Source: Planctomycetota bacterium (GTDB lineage Bacteria > Planctomycetota > UBA1135 > GCA-002686595). From it: a stretch of DNA of 64,000 nucleotides. The position numbers and the translations under genes are program-made. The notes under the pieces are model-generated. The model did no database searches. It was not told the DNA's origin and worked only from the letters and a program-made list of their open reading frames with translations. Of this stretch, positions 34,316-43,441 are shown in pieces. Position 1 is the first letter of the stretch. The number at the start of each line of letters is the position of its first letter. Location of the stretch: NCBI GenBank assembly GCA_016714045.1, contig JADJNY010000001.1:310001-374000 (forward strand). Direction: 5' to 3'.

Positions 34316-34885
34316 ATGACCCTGCACAACGACATCGAGCGCGTCCTCTACAGCGAGAAAGAGATCCTCGCGGGCATCGACCGCGTGGCTGCCGAGCTCA
34401 CGCGCACGTACCAGGGTCGCGACTTCACCGTCGTCTCGATCCTGAAGGGCTCGTGCGTGTTCGCGTCGGACCTGATCCGCCGCATCCCGATCCCGCTCGA
34501 GCTCGCGTTCCTCGCGGCGTCGAGCTACGGCGAAGGCACGACCTCGGGCGAGCTCGAGATCAATTTCTTCCCGTCCGGCAACGAGATCGAAGGCCGCAAC
34601 CTGCTGCTCGTCGACGACATCCTCGACACGGGCCGCACGCTGCACGGGATCAAGGGCGAGCTCATGAAGCGCGGCGCGCGCGAGGTGCGCTCGTGCGTCT
34701 TCCTCGACAAGCCGGCGCGTCGCACGGTGCCGCTGACGGCCGACTTCCGCTGCTTCGAGGTCGAGAACCTCTTCGTCGTCGGATACGGCCTCGACTACGC
34801 CGGCCGCTACCGCAACCTGCCCTACGTCGGCGCGCTGAAGAGCGAGATCTTCGCGCCTTCGCACCGCGCGGGCGCGTCGGGCTGA
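34316..34885 (+). CDS. hpt: hypoxanthine phosphoribosyltransferase
   Basis: A 189-residue purine-salvage enzyme that makes IMP (and GMP) from hypoxanthine/guanine and PRPP. The PRPP loop LLLVDDILDTGRTLHGI is present near residue 100, and VVSILKGSCVFASDLIRRI is the conserved N-terminal strand-loop with the LKG turn. YVVGYGLDYAGRYRNLP-type sequence (FVVGYGLDYAGRYRNLPYVG) near the C-terminus binds the purine. Length fits the bacterial type I enzyme. The RluA-type pseudouridine synthase gene follows 34 bp later, then truD and the MTA phosphorylase gene, forming a nucleoside/RNA group. Confidence 0.94.
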   Translation: MTLHNDIERVLYSEKEILAGIDRVAAELTRTYQGRDFTVVSILKGSCVFASDLIRRIPIPLELAFLAASSYGEGTTSGELEINFFPSGNEIEGRNLLLVDDILDTGRTLHGIKGELMKRGAREVRSCVFLDKPARRTVPLTADFRCFEVENLFVVGYGLDYAGRYRNLPYVGALKSEIFAPSHRAGASG

Positions 34886-34919
34886 ACTCGAATCGGCGCG
34901 CACGGCGCCGTCCCCGTTC

Positions 34920-35957
34920 GTGGTCTACCACCTCCCGATCCCCCCCGAGCGCGCGGGCATGGAGCTCGACGAGTTCCTGTGTCTGTCGTTCCCGCTCCTG
35001 AACAAGGGCTTCCTGCGGCGGCAGGTGCGCGAAGGCCACGTCCTCGTCGACGGCGCGCTCGCGCTCCCGTCGCAGCGCCTGCGCGCGGACACCGTGCTCG
35101 TGATCGACTTCGAAGAGGAAGGCGACCTGCCCGAGGCGCCGGTCGCGCCCGCGACGCAGGTGCCCGTCTTGTACGAGGACGAGCACGTCCTTGCCGTCGA
35201 CAAGCCCGCGGGCCTCGCGGCGGAGCCCGAGCGCTGGGCGAAGGGCAACGCGTCCCTCGCGGGGGCGCTGCTCGAGCTCGCGTTCGAGCGCACCGGCAGC
35301 GCGCCGGAGGATCCGACCGCGCCCGCGACGCCGCTCTCGTTCCGGCCGCGGCTCCTGCACCGGCTCGACAAGGACACGACGGGCGTCGTGCTCGTGGCGA
35401 AGGACGTCGAGGCCGAGCGCGTGCTGCGCGAGGGCTTCGAGACGGGCACGATCCACAAGACGTACCTCGCGCTCGTCGAGGGCGAGTACCCGCTCGACGA
35501 CGACGCGAGTGAGATCATCGACCTCCCGATCGGGCCCGACGAGCGCAAGAGCGGGCGCATGCGCATCGATGCGAACCACGGGAAGGAGGCGCGCACGCGC
35601 GTCTCCGTCGCGCAGCGCTTCCACGGGTACACGCTCGTGCGCGCCGAGCCGCTGACCGGTCGCACGCATCAGATCCGCGTCCACCTCCGCGAGATGGGCT
35701 TTCCGCTCGTCGTCGACGCGTTCTACGGGCGCCGGAAGGCGTTCGCGCTCTCCGACTTCAAGCGCGATTACCGTCGCAAGCCGGGCGCCGTCGAGGCGCC
35801 GTTGATCGACCGCCTGACGCTCCACGCGGCGCGGATCGAGTTCCCCGAACCCCTCCCGCCCGCCGGCGCCGCTCCGCGAACGATCGCGGTCGAGTCGCCG
35901 ATCCCGAAGGACCTCGCACGCGTGCTCAAGCAGCTCGCCAAGTTCCGGCCCCGATGA
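34920..35957 (+). CDS. RluA-type pseudouridine synthase
   Basis: A 345-residue RNA pseudouridine synthase. The N-terminal 80 residues contain an S4-like RNA-binding segment (ELDEFLCLSFPLLNKGFLRR to QVREGHVLVDG). The catalytic motif with Asp is HRLDKDTTGVVLVAKD near residue 147, exact for the RluA family, and GRTHQIRVHLREMGFPLVVD is motif III. It converts specific uridines of rRNA or tRNA to pseudouridine; the RluA/C/D subtype cannot be assigned. Start GTG 34920 was chosen; the stop overlaps the truD ATG (ATGA). The extra 15-20 residues before the C-terminus, FALSDFKRDYRRKPGAVEAP, form a family-specific insertion. Confidence 0.9.
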   Translation: MVYHLPIPPERAGMELDEFLCLSFPLLNKGFLRRQVREGHVLVDGALALPSQRLRADTVLVIDFEEEGDLPEAPVAPATQVPVLYEDEHVLAVDKPAGLAAEPERWAKGNASLAGALLELAFERTGSAPEDPTAPATPLSFRPRLLHRLDKDTTGVVLVAKDVEAERVLREGFETGTIHKTYLALVEGEYPLDDDASEIIDLPIGPDERKSGRMRIDANHGKEARTRVSVAQRFHGYTLVRAEPLTGRTHQIRVHLREMGFPLVVDAFYGRRKAFALSDFKRDYRRKPGAVEAPLIDRLTLHAARIEFPEPLPPAGAAPRTIAVESPIPKDLARVLKQLAKFRPR

Positions 35958-37621
35958 AGCTCAAGAGCAAGCCGCAGGACTTCCGCGTGCAGGAACTGCT
36001 CGCCGAAGGCTACCTCGAGAAGCGCGGACGCTGGCGCGTCTACCGCGTCACGAAGAAGAAGATCACGTCGTTCGAGGCCGCGCGCATGCTCGCGGAGCTC
36101 GCGCGAGTCGAGCCGGCGGACGTCGGCATGGCGGGCCTGAAGGACCGCCAGGGCATCACGACGCAGTACATGAGCGTGATCGGCGGCCGGCCGGTGCGCT
36201 GGACGAGCAGCGAGCTCAAGATCGAGCAGGTCGGCTTCGCGTCGGGGCCGATGACGAGCGGCTGCTCGGAGGGCAACGCGTTCGAGGTCACGCTGCGCAA
36301 CCTGACGGACGACCTGATGGCGCGCGTCGGGCCGGCGCTCGAGGAAGTGAAGCAGCACGGCTTCGTGAACTACTTCGGCGAGCAGCGCTTCGGCAACTTG
36401 CGCTTCGGCCAGGGCTGGATCGCGCGCGACCTCGCGCGGGGAGACCTCGAGTCGGCGCTGAAGAATCTCTTGTGCGGACGCTCGGCGCAGGACGACGAGC
36501 GCCACAAGGCGTTCAAGGAGCTGCTCGCCGCGCGCTGGGGCAATTGGCGCGCGTGCCGCGACATCGCGGGCAAGTTCGGCGCGCACCACTCCGTGTTCGA
36601 AGTGCTCGCGAAGGACCCGGAGGACCTGCTCGGCGCGTTGCGCCGGGTGGCGGCGCGTCTGCGACTCATCCACCTCTACGCGTGGCAGTCGCACGTGTGG
36701 AACCGCGCCGTCGAGCAGTACGTGCACTCGGTGACGCCGCGCGCGGAGCGCCTCTACGTCGACACCATCGAGGGTCGCATCACGTTCGCGCGCGGCGCGC
36801 TGAACGCGGACCCGGCGTTCCGGAACCTGTTCCGCCTGCCGGGCGCGGGGCTCGAGGACGTCGCGCACGCGCGCCAGCGCGAGCTCTTCGTCGAGGTCCT
36901 GCGCGAGGAAGGCCTGCGGCCCGACGAATTCCGCATCGACGGCGTCGGCGGGTTCCAGCTGAAGGGCGAGGAGCGCGCTCTCGTCGTGTACCCGCGCCTC
37001 CTGCGCAGCTTCACGGACGCGCGCGATCCCGGGCGCGTGACGCTCGCGTTCGAGTTGCCGAGAGGCGCGTACGCGACGCTGCTCGTCGCGCGCCTGCTCG
37101 GCCAATCGCCCGAGCCCTACGCTCCGCGCGGGTTCGAAGGCTCCGGTGGCGGCGGCGGCGAAAGCGGCGACCGTCGCCGCGGCGCGCCGGATCGACGCGG
37201 CGGCCCGCAGCGCGGCCGCGGGCGCCCGGACGACGACGAGGACGACGACTTCGACGAGTTCGCCGACGAGGAGCCCGAGCGGCCCGTCGAGCGCGCGCCC
37301 CACGGCGGTCGCGGACCGCGCGGCGAGCGCGGGCCGCATCGGGACCGCGCGGCTCGCGCGGACGGAGCTCGGGGCCCCGCGCCGAGCGCACGACCTGCGC
37401 CGGCCGACGCGGAGCCGTCGAACGAAGGTGAGCGCGGCGCGCCGCGAACGCGCGCGCCGCGCAGCGCGCCCTTCCTCCCGCCCGGCGTCGCCGGTTCGGC
37501 GTCGCGCGCGCGCGGCGGGAGCGGCGGCGCGAAGTCGAAAGCGAAGAAGACGAACAAGGACAAGGGCAAGCCGGTCGGGCGGCGCAAGCCCGGACGGGCG
37601 AACCCGAAGCGAGACGAGTGA
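35954..37621 (+). CDS. truD: tRNA pseudouridine(13) synthase TruD with long disordered tail
   Basis: The first 385 residues are a TruD-type pseudouridine synthase: KPQDFRVQELLAEGYLEKRG, the catalytic Asp motif AGLKDRQGITTQYMSV, NYFGEQRFGNLRFGQG, and the late VYPRLLRSFTDARDPGRVTL. The usual product is pseudouridine at position 13 of tRNA. From about residue 395 the protein continues for about 160 residues as a disordered, Arg/Gly/Asp-rich tail (GSGGGGGESGDRRRGAPDRR, then an acidic DDDEDDDFDEFADEEPERP patch, then a Lys-rich end) not present in ordinary TruD. It begins inside the RluA-type gene's stop and is followed by the MTA phosphorylase gene after 2 bp. The tail may bind RNA or ribosomes. 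Confidence 0.88.
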   Translation: MKLKSKPQDFRVQELLAEGYLEKRGRWRVYRVTKKKITSFEAARMLAELARVEPADVGMAGLKDRQGITTQYMSVIGGRPVRWTSSELKIEQVGFASGPMTSGCSEGNAFEVTLRNLTDDLMARVGPALEEVKQHGFVNYFGEQRFGNLRFGQGWIARDLARGDLESALKNLLCGRSAQDDERHKAFKELLAARWGNWRACRDIAGKFGAHHSVFEVLAKDPEDLLGALRRVAARLRLIHLYAWQSHVWNRAVEQYVHSVTPRAERLYVDTIEGRITFARGALNADPAFRNLFRLPGAGLEDVAHARQRELFVEVLREEGLRPDEFRIDGVGGFQLKGEERALVVYPRLLRSFTDARDPGRVTLAFELPRGAYATLLVARLLGQSPEPYAPRGFEGSGGGGGESGDRRRGAPDRRGGPQRGRGRPDDDEDDDFDEFADEEPERPVERAPHGGRGPRGERGPHRDRAARADGARGPAPSARPAPADAEPSNEGERGAPRTRAPRSAPFLPPGVAGSASRARGGSGGAKSKAKKTNKDKGKPVGRRKPGRANPKRDE

Positions 37622-37623
37622 GC

Positions 37624-38493
37624 ATGAGCGGCACGCAGACGATCGGGATCATCGGCGGTTCCGGCCTGTACGACATCGACGGCCTCGAGGACGTGCGGGA
37701 GCTCGAGCTCTCGACGCCGTTCGGAGCGCCGAGCGACGCGTTGATCACGGGCACCTACCGCGGGACGCGCCTGTGCTTCCTGCCGCGCCACGGCCGCGGG
37801 CATCGCATCGCACCGCACGAGATCAACTTCCGGGCGAACATCTGGGCGCTGAAGAAGGCGGGCGTCACGCGCATCGTCTCCGTGTCGGCCGTCGGCTCGA
37901 TGCGCGAGGACGTGCACCCCGGCGACTTCGTCGTGATCGACCAGTTCTTCGACCGCACGCGCCACCGCGCGGACACGTTCTTCGGCGACGGCGTCGTCGC
38001 GCACGTGCTCTTCGCCGATCCCGTGTGCCCCGACGTGCGCGCGGCGCTGCTCGCGAGCGGCAAGACGCTCGGGCTGAAGCTCCACGACGGCGGGACCTAC
38101 CTGAACATGGAGGGGCCGCAGTTCTCGACGCGCGCCGAGTCGAAGATCTACCGGCAGTGGGGCGTCGACGTCATCGGCATGACGAACCTGCAGGAGGCGA
38201 AGCTCGCGCGCGAGGCGGAGCTCTGCTACGCGACCGTCGCGATGGCGACGGATTACGACTGCTGGCACGAGCACCACGACGACGTCACGGTCGACGCCGT
38301 GCTCGCGGTCATGCGCCAGAACGTCGCGAAGGCGCGCGCGCTGATCCTCGACACCGTCCCGCGCCTGCTCGAGGCGCCGAAGTGCGCTTGCGGATCGGCG
38401 CTGAAGAACGCGATCATGACCGCGCCCGACAAGATCCCGTCCGATGCGCGGTTGCGCCTCGGGCTCCTGCTCGACAAGTACCTCCCACGATGA
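37624..38493 (+). CDS. mtnP: S-methyl-5'-thioadenosine phosphorylase
   Basis: A 289-residue family 2 nucleoside phosphorylase that cleaves 5'-methylthioadenosine to adenine and methylthioribose 1-phosphate in methionine salvage. IGIIGGSGLYDIDGLEDV is the family opening, RHGRGHRIAPHEINFRAN carries the phosphate-binding His, MEGPQFSTRAES the substrate loop, and VAMATDYDCWHEHHDDVTVD the Asp pair that selects adenine. ATG 37624 was preferred; a GTG at 37618 overlaps the truD stop and is also in frame. The M28 peptidase gene follows closely. Together with hpt it suggests purine salvage. Confidence 0.95.
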   Translation: MSGTQTIGIIGGSGLYDIDGLEDVRELELSTPFGAPSDALITGTYRGTRLCFLPRHGRGHRIAPHEINFRANIWALKKAGVTRIVSVSAVGSMREDVHPGDFVVIDQFFDRTRHRADTFFGDGVVAHVLFADPVCPDVRAALLASGKTLGLKLHDGGTYLNMEGPQFSTRAESKIYRQWGVDVIGMTNLQEAKLAREAELCYATVAMATDYDCWHEHHDDVTVDAVLAVMRQNVAKARALILDTVPRLLEAPKCACGSALKNAIMTAPDKIPSDARLRLGLLLDKYLPR

Positions 38494-38501
38494 GGTGACG
38501 C

Positions 38502-40310
38502 GTGCGCGCCTTCCCGTTCCTCGCCCTGGTCTCCGTCCTCGCGGCGTGCCGCGGCGAGCCGTCGAAGGCGACGCTCGAGTCGATGCGCGCGAAGGCCGAG
38601 GCCGCCGCGTCCGCGGACCGACCGCGCGACATCCTCCCGCAGCAGGCGCTGCACGGCGGGCCCGCGGTCGCGCGCGGGGTCGCGGGCTCCGCGCGCTTCG
38701 CGTCGACGGTCCTCGGCGCGTTTCAGTCGGAGCGGGCGATGGAGCTCGCGCGCTTCGCGGACGGCTTCTACCGCGAGCCCGGCAACGACGGGTTCGAGGC
38801 CGTGCTCGACCGCATCACGAAGGAGCTCGGCGAAGCGGGCTACGGTCGCATGGACGGCCTCGCGTTCGAGACGTTCGAGCACGAAGCGCGCTCGCCGGCG
38901 TGGACGCCCGTGTCGGCGCGGCTCGCGCTCGTCGAGCAGGCCGGGCCGCGCGTGCTGCTCGCGTTCGGCGCGCCGGGCGACGCCGCGCGCACGATGCTCC
39001 CGCGCAACGCGCCGAGGACGACCGGGGCGACCCCGGGCGACGCGGCGGTCGAGCTCGAGGGCGAGCTCGTCTTCTCGATCGACGCGGCGCGCGTGGGGGT
39101 GTTCGTCGTGCTCGAAGCGCCGCCCTCCGGCGACGAGCTCGCTCGCGCGAAGGAGCTCGGCGCGCTCGGCGTGTTCGCGGCCGGGATCGAGGACTACAAC
39201 GTCGATCCGACGGGCCGCGAGCGCCACCTCGACGCGATCCAGTACTCGAGCGTGCGCCATCCGTGTCCGCTGCCCGTCGCGCGCGTCTCGAAGCGCGTCC
39301 ACGACGAGCTCGCGCGCGCGCACGCCGCGGATCCGCGCGCGCGCGTCGCGTTCTCCGCCGACGTGCGCTTCGACGACCGCCCCGTGCGCACGCTCGTCGC
39401 GACGATCACGGGCGCGGCGCACCCGGACGAAGCCGTCGTCGTCGCGGCGCACGTGCAGGAGCCCGGCGCCTGCGACAACGCGAGCGGCCTCGCGGGCATC
39501 ACCGAGGTCGCGCGCGCGCTGGCCGAAGCGCTCCGCGCTGGCACGCTCGCGCGGCCCGCGCGCAGCATCGTGTTCCTGTTCGGCCTCGAGAACGCGCAGA
39601 GCCGCTGGTTCCTCGAGCGCACCAAGCTCCAGGTCGTCGCCGGCCTCTCCGCCGACATGCTCGGCGAGTCCGCGGCCGAGACGGGCGCCGTCGCGTTGCT
39701 CGAGCGCATGCCCGACCCCGGCGCCGTGCGCCTCCTTCCGCCCGACGAGCACACCGCGTGGGGCGCGTCGCCCGTCAACCGCGACGAGCTCGCGCCCGCG
39801 GGCCTCAACGTGATCGCGCGCTGCGCGCTGCTCGACGTCGCGGAGGCCTCGGGCACGCAGGGCGCGCCGTGGAGCACGCGCGAGCACCCGTACGAAGGCG
39901 GCAGCGACCACGCGGAGTACCTGCGGAAGGGCATCCCCGCCGTGCTGTTCTGGCACTTCCCCGACTTCGCGTACCACACGAGCCTCGACCGCATGGCGCA
40001 CGTCGACGCCGCCGAGCTCGCGCGCTCCGCGTCCGCCGTCGCGACGTGCGCGCTCGCCGTCGCGGACGCGCAACCGGCGGACCTCGACCGCTACCTCGCG
40101 AGCTCGAAGCTCGAGCTCGACGTGCGGCTCGCCGCTGCCCTCGCCGCGAAGGACGACGAGGCCGTCGCGATGTGGCGCGCGTGGTCGCTCGGCGCGCGCC
40201 AATGGCTGCGCCGACTCTGTCTTCCCGTCGTCGCGGAGCCCGCGCGCGTCGCGCCGAGCGCCGCGAGTCCTTCCACGCCGCCCGCATCCACCCCCCCGGA
40301 CCCGAAGTGA
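38502..40310 (+). CDS. M28-family metallopeptidase-like lipoprotein
   Basis: A 602-residue exported protein with a lipoprotein signal (PFLALVSVLAACRGEPS). Residues about 295-510 form an M28 (Zn aminopeptidase-like) domain: VVAAHVQEPGACDNASGLAG supplies the His and Asp ligands, SADMLGESA an Asp, GGSDHAEYLRKGIPAVLFWH and YHTSLDRM a His ligand. In place of the usual Glu-Glu pair (GEE) it has GLENAQSRWFL, with one Glu and one Asn, so a metal ligand may be changed. The N-terminal 290 residues include a PA-like insert (VGVFVVLEAPPSGDELARA). Start GTG 38502 follows the mtnP stop by 8 bp. It probably trims peptides outside the cytoplasm, though activity is not assured. Confidence 0.78.
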   Translation: MRAFPFLALVSVLAACRGEPSKATLESMRAKAEAAASADRPRDILPQQALHGGPAVARGVAGSARFASTVLGAFQSERAMELARFADGFYREPGNDGFEAVLDRITKELGEAGYGRMDGLAFETFEHEARSPAWTPVSARLALVEQAGPRVLLAFGAPGDAARTMLPRNAPRTTGATPGDAAVELEGELVFSIDAARVGVFVVLEAPPSGDELARAKELGALGVFAAGIEDYNVDPTGRERHLDAIQYSSVRHPCPLPVARVSKRVHDELARAHAADPRARVAFSADVRFDDRPVRTLVATITGAAHPDEAVVVAAHVQEPGACDNASGLAGITEVARALAEALRAGTLARPARSIVFLFGLENAQSRWFLERTKLQVVAGLSADMLGESAAETGAVALLERMPDPGAVRLLPPDEHTAWGASPVNRDELAPAGLNVIARCALLDVAEASGTQGAPWSTREHPYEGGSDHAEYLRKGIPAVLFWHFPDFAYHTSLDRMAHVDAAELARSASAVATCALAVADAQPADLDRYLASSKLELDVRLAAALAAKDDEAVAMWRAWSLGARQWLRRLCLPVVAEPARVAPSAASPSTPPASTPPDPK

Positions 40311-40314
40311 TCCC

Positions 40315-41475
40315 ATGCGAGACGAGAACGTCCTGACCTCTTCCACGCTCGACCGTCGCACGCTGCTGGGCGCCGCCCTCGGCGCGGGTGCCGCGCTCTC
40401 CTGCTCGACCGCGAGCGCGCGCCAAGGCGACGCCGCGCGTCCGGCGCAGGACCCGCGCGCGAAGACGCCGCGCAAGGACCACCCGGTGCTGATCGGCAGC
40501 GCGAACGGGCTCGCGGGGATGAAGCTCCACTACGCGAAGCTGCTCGACGGCGCCGACCCGCTCGACGTCGTGATCGAGGTCGTCAAGGTGCAGGAGGCGG
40601 ACCCGCTCGACGACAGCGTCGGTCTCGGCGGCCTCCCGAACGCGGAAGGCGTCGTGCAGCTCGACGCGGCGTGCATGTACGGCCCGCGGCACAAGTCGGG
40701 CGCGGTCGCGTGCATCGAGAACATCCTGCACCCCTGCGAGGTCGCGCGGCTCGTGCTCGAGCGCACGGACCACTGTCTGCTCGTCGGCAAGGACGCGTAC
40801 CGCTTCGCGCGTGAGCACGGTCACCCGCACACGGAGCTCCTCACCGAGGCGTCGCGCAAAAGGTGGCTCGAGTGGCGCGAGAACCTGTCGCGCGAGGACG
40901 ACTGGCTCCCGCCTCCGCCGAAGCTGCCGTTCACGGGCGCGCTGCCCTCCGCGGAGGAGCGCCGCGTCGCGGCCGCCCGCCGCTGGAACGAGCACCGCGT
41001 CACGGGCACGATCCACTGCTCCGGCCTCGCGAAGAGCGGCGCCGTCGCGTGCACGACGACGACGTCGGGCCTCGCGTGGAAGATCCCGGGGCGCGTCGGT
41101 GATTCGCCGATCGTCGGCGCGGGCCTGTACTGCGACCAGGACGTCGGCAGCGCGGGCGGCACGGGCCGCGGCGAGTCCGCGATCCTCGCGAACGCGAGCT
41201 TCGCCGTGATCGAGCTCCTGCGGCAGGGCGCGACGCCGCTCGACGCGGGGCTCGAGGTGCTGCGGCGCGTCACGCGCCAGACGCAGCGCCAGTCGCGCTA
41301 CCAGCCCGAACTCGTCGACGAGAAGGGCATCCCGAGCTTTGGCCTGCACCTTTACGTGCTCGCGCTCGACGGCACCTTCGCCGGCGTGACGCTCAAGGGC
41401 GAGGGCCAGTTCGCCGTCGCGGACCCCGAGAAGGGGCCGCGCCTCGAGCGCCTGGTCGCGCTCCACGCGGGCTGA
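40315..41475 (+). CDS. Tat-exported glycosylasparaginase/isoaspartyl peptidase family Ntn-hydrolase
   Basis: A 386-residue T2-family Ntn-hydrolase. The N-terminus is a twin-arginine signal (LDRRTLLGAALGAGAALSCS). The autoprocessing and catalytic site reads VTGTIHCSGLAKSGAVACTT, with the Thr of GTI as likely nucleophile, then TSGLAWKIPGRVGDSPIVGA and GSAGGTGRGESAIL, a perfect match to the glycosylasparaginase signature. Family members cleave the N-glycosidic link of GlcNAc-Asn or isoaspartyl/Asn bonds after self-cleavage into alpha and beta chains. It starts 4 bp after the peptidase gene and likely works in the same extracytoplasmic protein turnover. A strong terminator follows. Confidence 0.88.
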   Translation: MRDENVLTSSTLDRRTLLGAALGAGAALSCSTASARQGDAARPAQDPRAKTPRKDHPVLIGSANGLAGMKLHYAKLLDGADPLDVVIEVVKVQEADPLDDSVGLGGLPNAEGVVQLDAACMYGPRHKSGAVACIENILHPCEVARLVLERTDHCLLVGKDAYRFAREHGHPHTELLTEASRKRWLEWRENLSREDDWLPPPPKLPFTGALPSAEERRVAAARRWNEHRVTGTIHCSGLAKSGAVACTTTTSGLAWKIPGRVGDSPIVGAGLYCDQDVGSAGGTGRGESAILANASFAVIELLRQGATPLDAGLEVLRRVTRQTQRQSRYQPELVDEKGIPSFGLHLYVLALDGTFAGVTLKGEGQFAVADPEKGPRLERLVALHAG

Positions 41476-41527
41476 GCGGCGACTCCTCGGCGAACACGGC
41501 TCACCGGGCGACGGTCACGAGACGAGG

Positions 41528-41562
41528 ACGGGCCGGCGCCCTTCGAGGGAGCGCCGGCCCGT
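41528..41562. terminator. bidirectional intrinsic-type terminator
   Basis: Bases 41528-41539 and 41551-41562 form a perfect 12-bp GC-rich stem with an 11-nt loop, between the convergent stops at 41475 and 41579. The plus side continues ttcgtgt, a short T-rich stretch. Confidence 0.7.
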
Positions 41563-41578
41563 TCGTGTGCTCCGCGTC

Positions 41579-42133
41579 CTACTTCGGGGCCGGACCCGAC
41601 GCGGGCGTGGTCGCGCTGGTGACGGGGGCCGCGCCCTCGTGCACGAACGCGAGGCTCGACGTCTCGCGCGTGTCCCCTGCGAGGAACAGCACGTCGTTGC
41701 GCGCGTTGCGTGCGAAGCCGAGCGCGATCGTGTGTACGACGCTCGAGGTCGTCACCTCGGGCTCGGCACCGTTGTAGTACACGAGGTACATGTTGCCGTG
41801 GTCGCTCGTGAGGATGTACGGATGGGTCTTCGTGCCGTCGATCGTGACGATGCCGGCGCTGAAGATCTGCTTGCTGGCGAAGCGCGGCTGCGGGGCCTTC
41901 AGCTTGGCGAGCATGTTCTCGTTCTCCTCGAACTTGATCTTCGAGGGCACGCCCTGCCGGGCCTCGCCGTCGAGCCGGCGTGTCAGACCGCCGTCGAGCG
42001 TCCAGCTTCCGGCGATGCGGGCGGCGACCTGGTTCTCGGCGTCGCGCTGGAGGCGCAGTTCCTGGACGAGGACGGCCGTCGAACCGACGGCGGCGAGGGC
42101 GGCACAGGCGAGCACCGCGTTGCGAACGATCAT
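41579..42133 (-). CDS. hypothetical exported protein
   Basis: A 184-residue protein. The N-terminus is a signal or single membrane helix (AVLACAALAAVGSTAVLVQE). The body has GSWTLDGGLTRRLDGEARQG, IKFEENENMLAKLKAPQ, IVTIDGTKTHPYILTSDHGN and YNGAEPEVTTSSVVHTI, with a strand-rich pattern like the 'lipocalin/DUF' type that ends in a heme- or ligand-independent barrel. FLAGDTRETSSLAFVH is near the end. The residues recall secreted proteins of TIGR03067-like type that open with GxW-x-L/DG, but I cannot assign it. The next gene upstream on this strand, an EF-hand protein, is 149 bp away. Confidence 0.6.
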   Translation of the reverse strand: MIVRNAVLACAALAAVGSTAVLVQELRLQRDAENQVAARIAGSWTLDGGLTRRLDGEARQGVPSKIKFEENENMLAKLKAPQPRFASKQIFSAGIVTIDGTKTHPYILTSDHGNMYLVYYNGAEPEVTTSSVVHTIALGFARNARNDVLFLAGDTRETSSLAFVHEGAAPVTSATTPASGPAPK

Positions 42134-42282
42134 GGATCTCTCTCCGTGAGGGGGGGTGGGAACGATCGGGCCCGACGTGGGACGACCGACAGACAGAATA
42201 GCCACCGAGGGGCAACCCGTGGCGCGTCGCACGCACATTCGCCCGGGAGAAGCCCCGCGGAACGGCCCCCGTCCGGAGCAGG

Positions 42283-43302
42283 TCAGCGTCGCCGCATCGA
42301 CGCGGCGAGTTCCTCGGGCGACAGCTTTCCGTCCGCGTCCGTGTCGAGGGTCGCGAAGACCGCGTTGAGACGGACGTGGAGCTGGAGCGGCCTCTGCAGC
42401 GCGGAGAGGTCGTCGAGCTCGATCGCTCCGTCGTCGTCGAGGTCGAGGCGGCGGAACACGGGCACCGGGCCCGGGATCTGCGGCGGCAGGTGCACGGAGC
42501 CTTCGCGCACCTCGCGCGGGACGCTGCGGCCGAAGAGCTCGAGCACGCTCTTCGCCTTGGGCTTCGCACCGTCCGTCTCGCCCGCCGGCTTGGGCGAGAG
42601 CAGGTCCGCGAGCGCTTCGAGCTCGATCAGCTCGAGCGCCTTCGACGCGTCGCGATCGAGCGTCGAGAAGAGCTCCTCCGCCGGCGGCTCCGCGAGCTCG
42701 TAGTCGGCGAGCGCGTGCCGCAGCTCGCGTACGTCGAGGAGGCCGTCCGGCGTCTGGTCGTACGTCGCGAGCAACTCCGGAGCTTCGCGCCGCGGCGCCT
42801 TGCGCACCTCGGGCTTCTTGAGCGGCGGCTGGAACGCGCCGCCCTTCGCGAGGATGTTCTGGTAGCGCGTGCTGAACTCGTCGAAGTCGATGCGGCCGTC
42901 CTTGTCCTTGTCGTAGACGGCGAAGCCGCCGCGGTCGAGGCCGAGGCTCTTCTGCGCTTCCGTGAAGCCCATCCAGCCGTTGCCGTCGTAGTCGGCGAGC
43001 GTGAAGTACTCGACGGCGCGCTCGCCCGGCGGCGGCTCCGGCGCGGGCGGAGTGCTCTCCTGCTCCGACGCGGGGCTCGGGCTCGCGCCGCGATCGCCCG
43101 GGGCGGGCGCGCGCTCGCGTCCCTGCGGCGCGGGGGCGGACTCGGGCGTCGGTGCGGGAGCGGGTGCGGGCGCCGGCGCGGGCGGCGTCGAGCCGCGGCC
43201 CTGCGGGGCGCCGCCGCCGCGCTGCGCGAGGACCGTGAGCGAGAGCGCGGCGGTGCTCGCGAGGACGCCGAGGGACAACGACGCGCGCAGGGGGAATCGC
43301 AT
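42283..43302 (-). CDS. secreted EF-hand calcium-binding protein
   Basis: A 339-residue exported protein. A signal peptide (LRASLSLGVLASTAALSLTV) is followed by a Pro/Ala/Gly-rich linker (about residues 27-100, including TPPAPAPAPAPAPTP). Six EF-hand-type loops follow: DYDGNGWMGFTE, DKDKDGRIDFDE, DQTPDGLLDVRE, DRDASKALELIE, DLDDDGAIELDD and DTDADGKLSPEE; the second, fifth and sixth have all expected Ca2+ ligands, the third and fourth are weaker. It probably senses or buffers extracellular calcium, or stabilises surface structures. MRFPLRAS at 43302 was chosen as start for its signal peptide. Confidence 0.82.
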   Translation of the reverse strand: MRFPLRASLSLGVLASTAALSLTVLAQRGGGAPQGRGSTPPAPAPAPAPAPTPESAPAPQGRERAPAPGDRGASPSPASEQESTPPAPEPPPGERAVEYFTLADYDGNGWMGFTEAQKSLGLDRGGFAVYDKDKDGRIDFDEFSTRYQNILAKGGAFQPPLKKPEVRKAPRREAPELLATYDQTPDGLLDVRELRHALADYELAEPPAEELFSTLDRDASKALELIELEALADLLSPKPAGETDGAKPKAKSVLELFGRSVPREVREGSVHLPPQIPGPVPVFRRLDLDDDGAIELDDLSALQRPLQLHVRLNAVFATLDTDADGKLSPEELAASMRRR

Positions 43303-43441
43303 GGCCTTCCTTATCGGTAGCGAGGGGGGCGTCTGGCAAGTCGGCGCGGTCGCGCGGGAAGGAAGTTCCCGGTCGCGGCCCGGGGAAGGGCGGAGCGCTC
43401 GGTCGACGCGGGCGCGGATCGAGCTCCGCCGCGCGCGCGCC

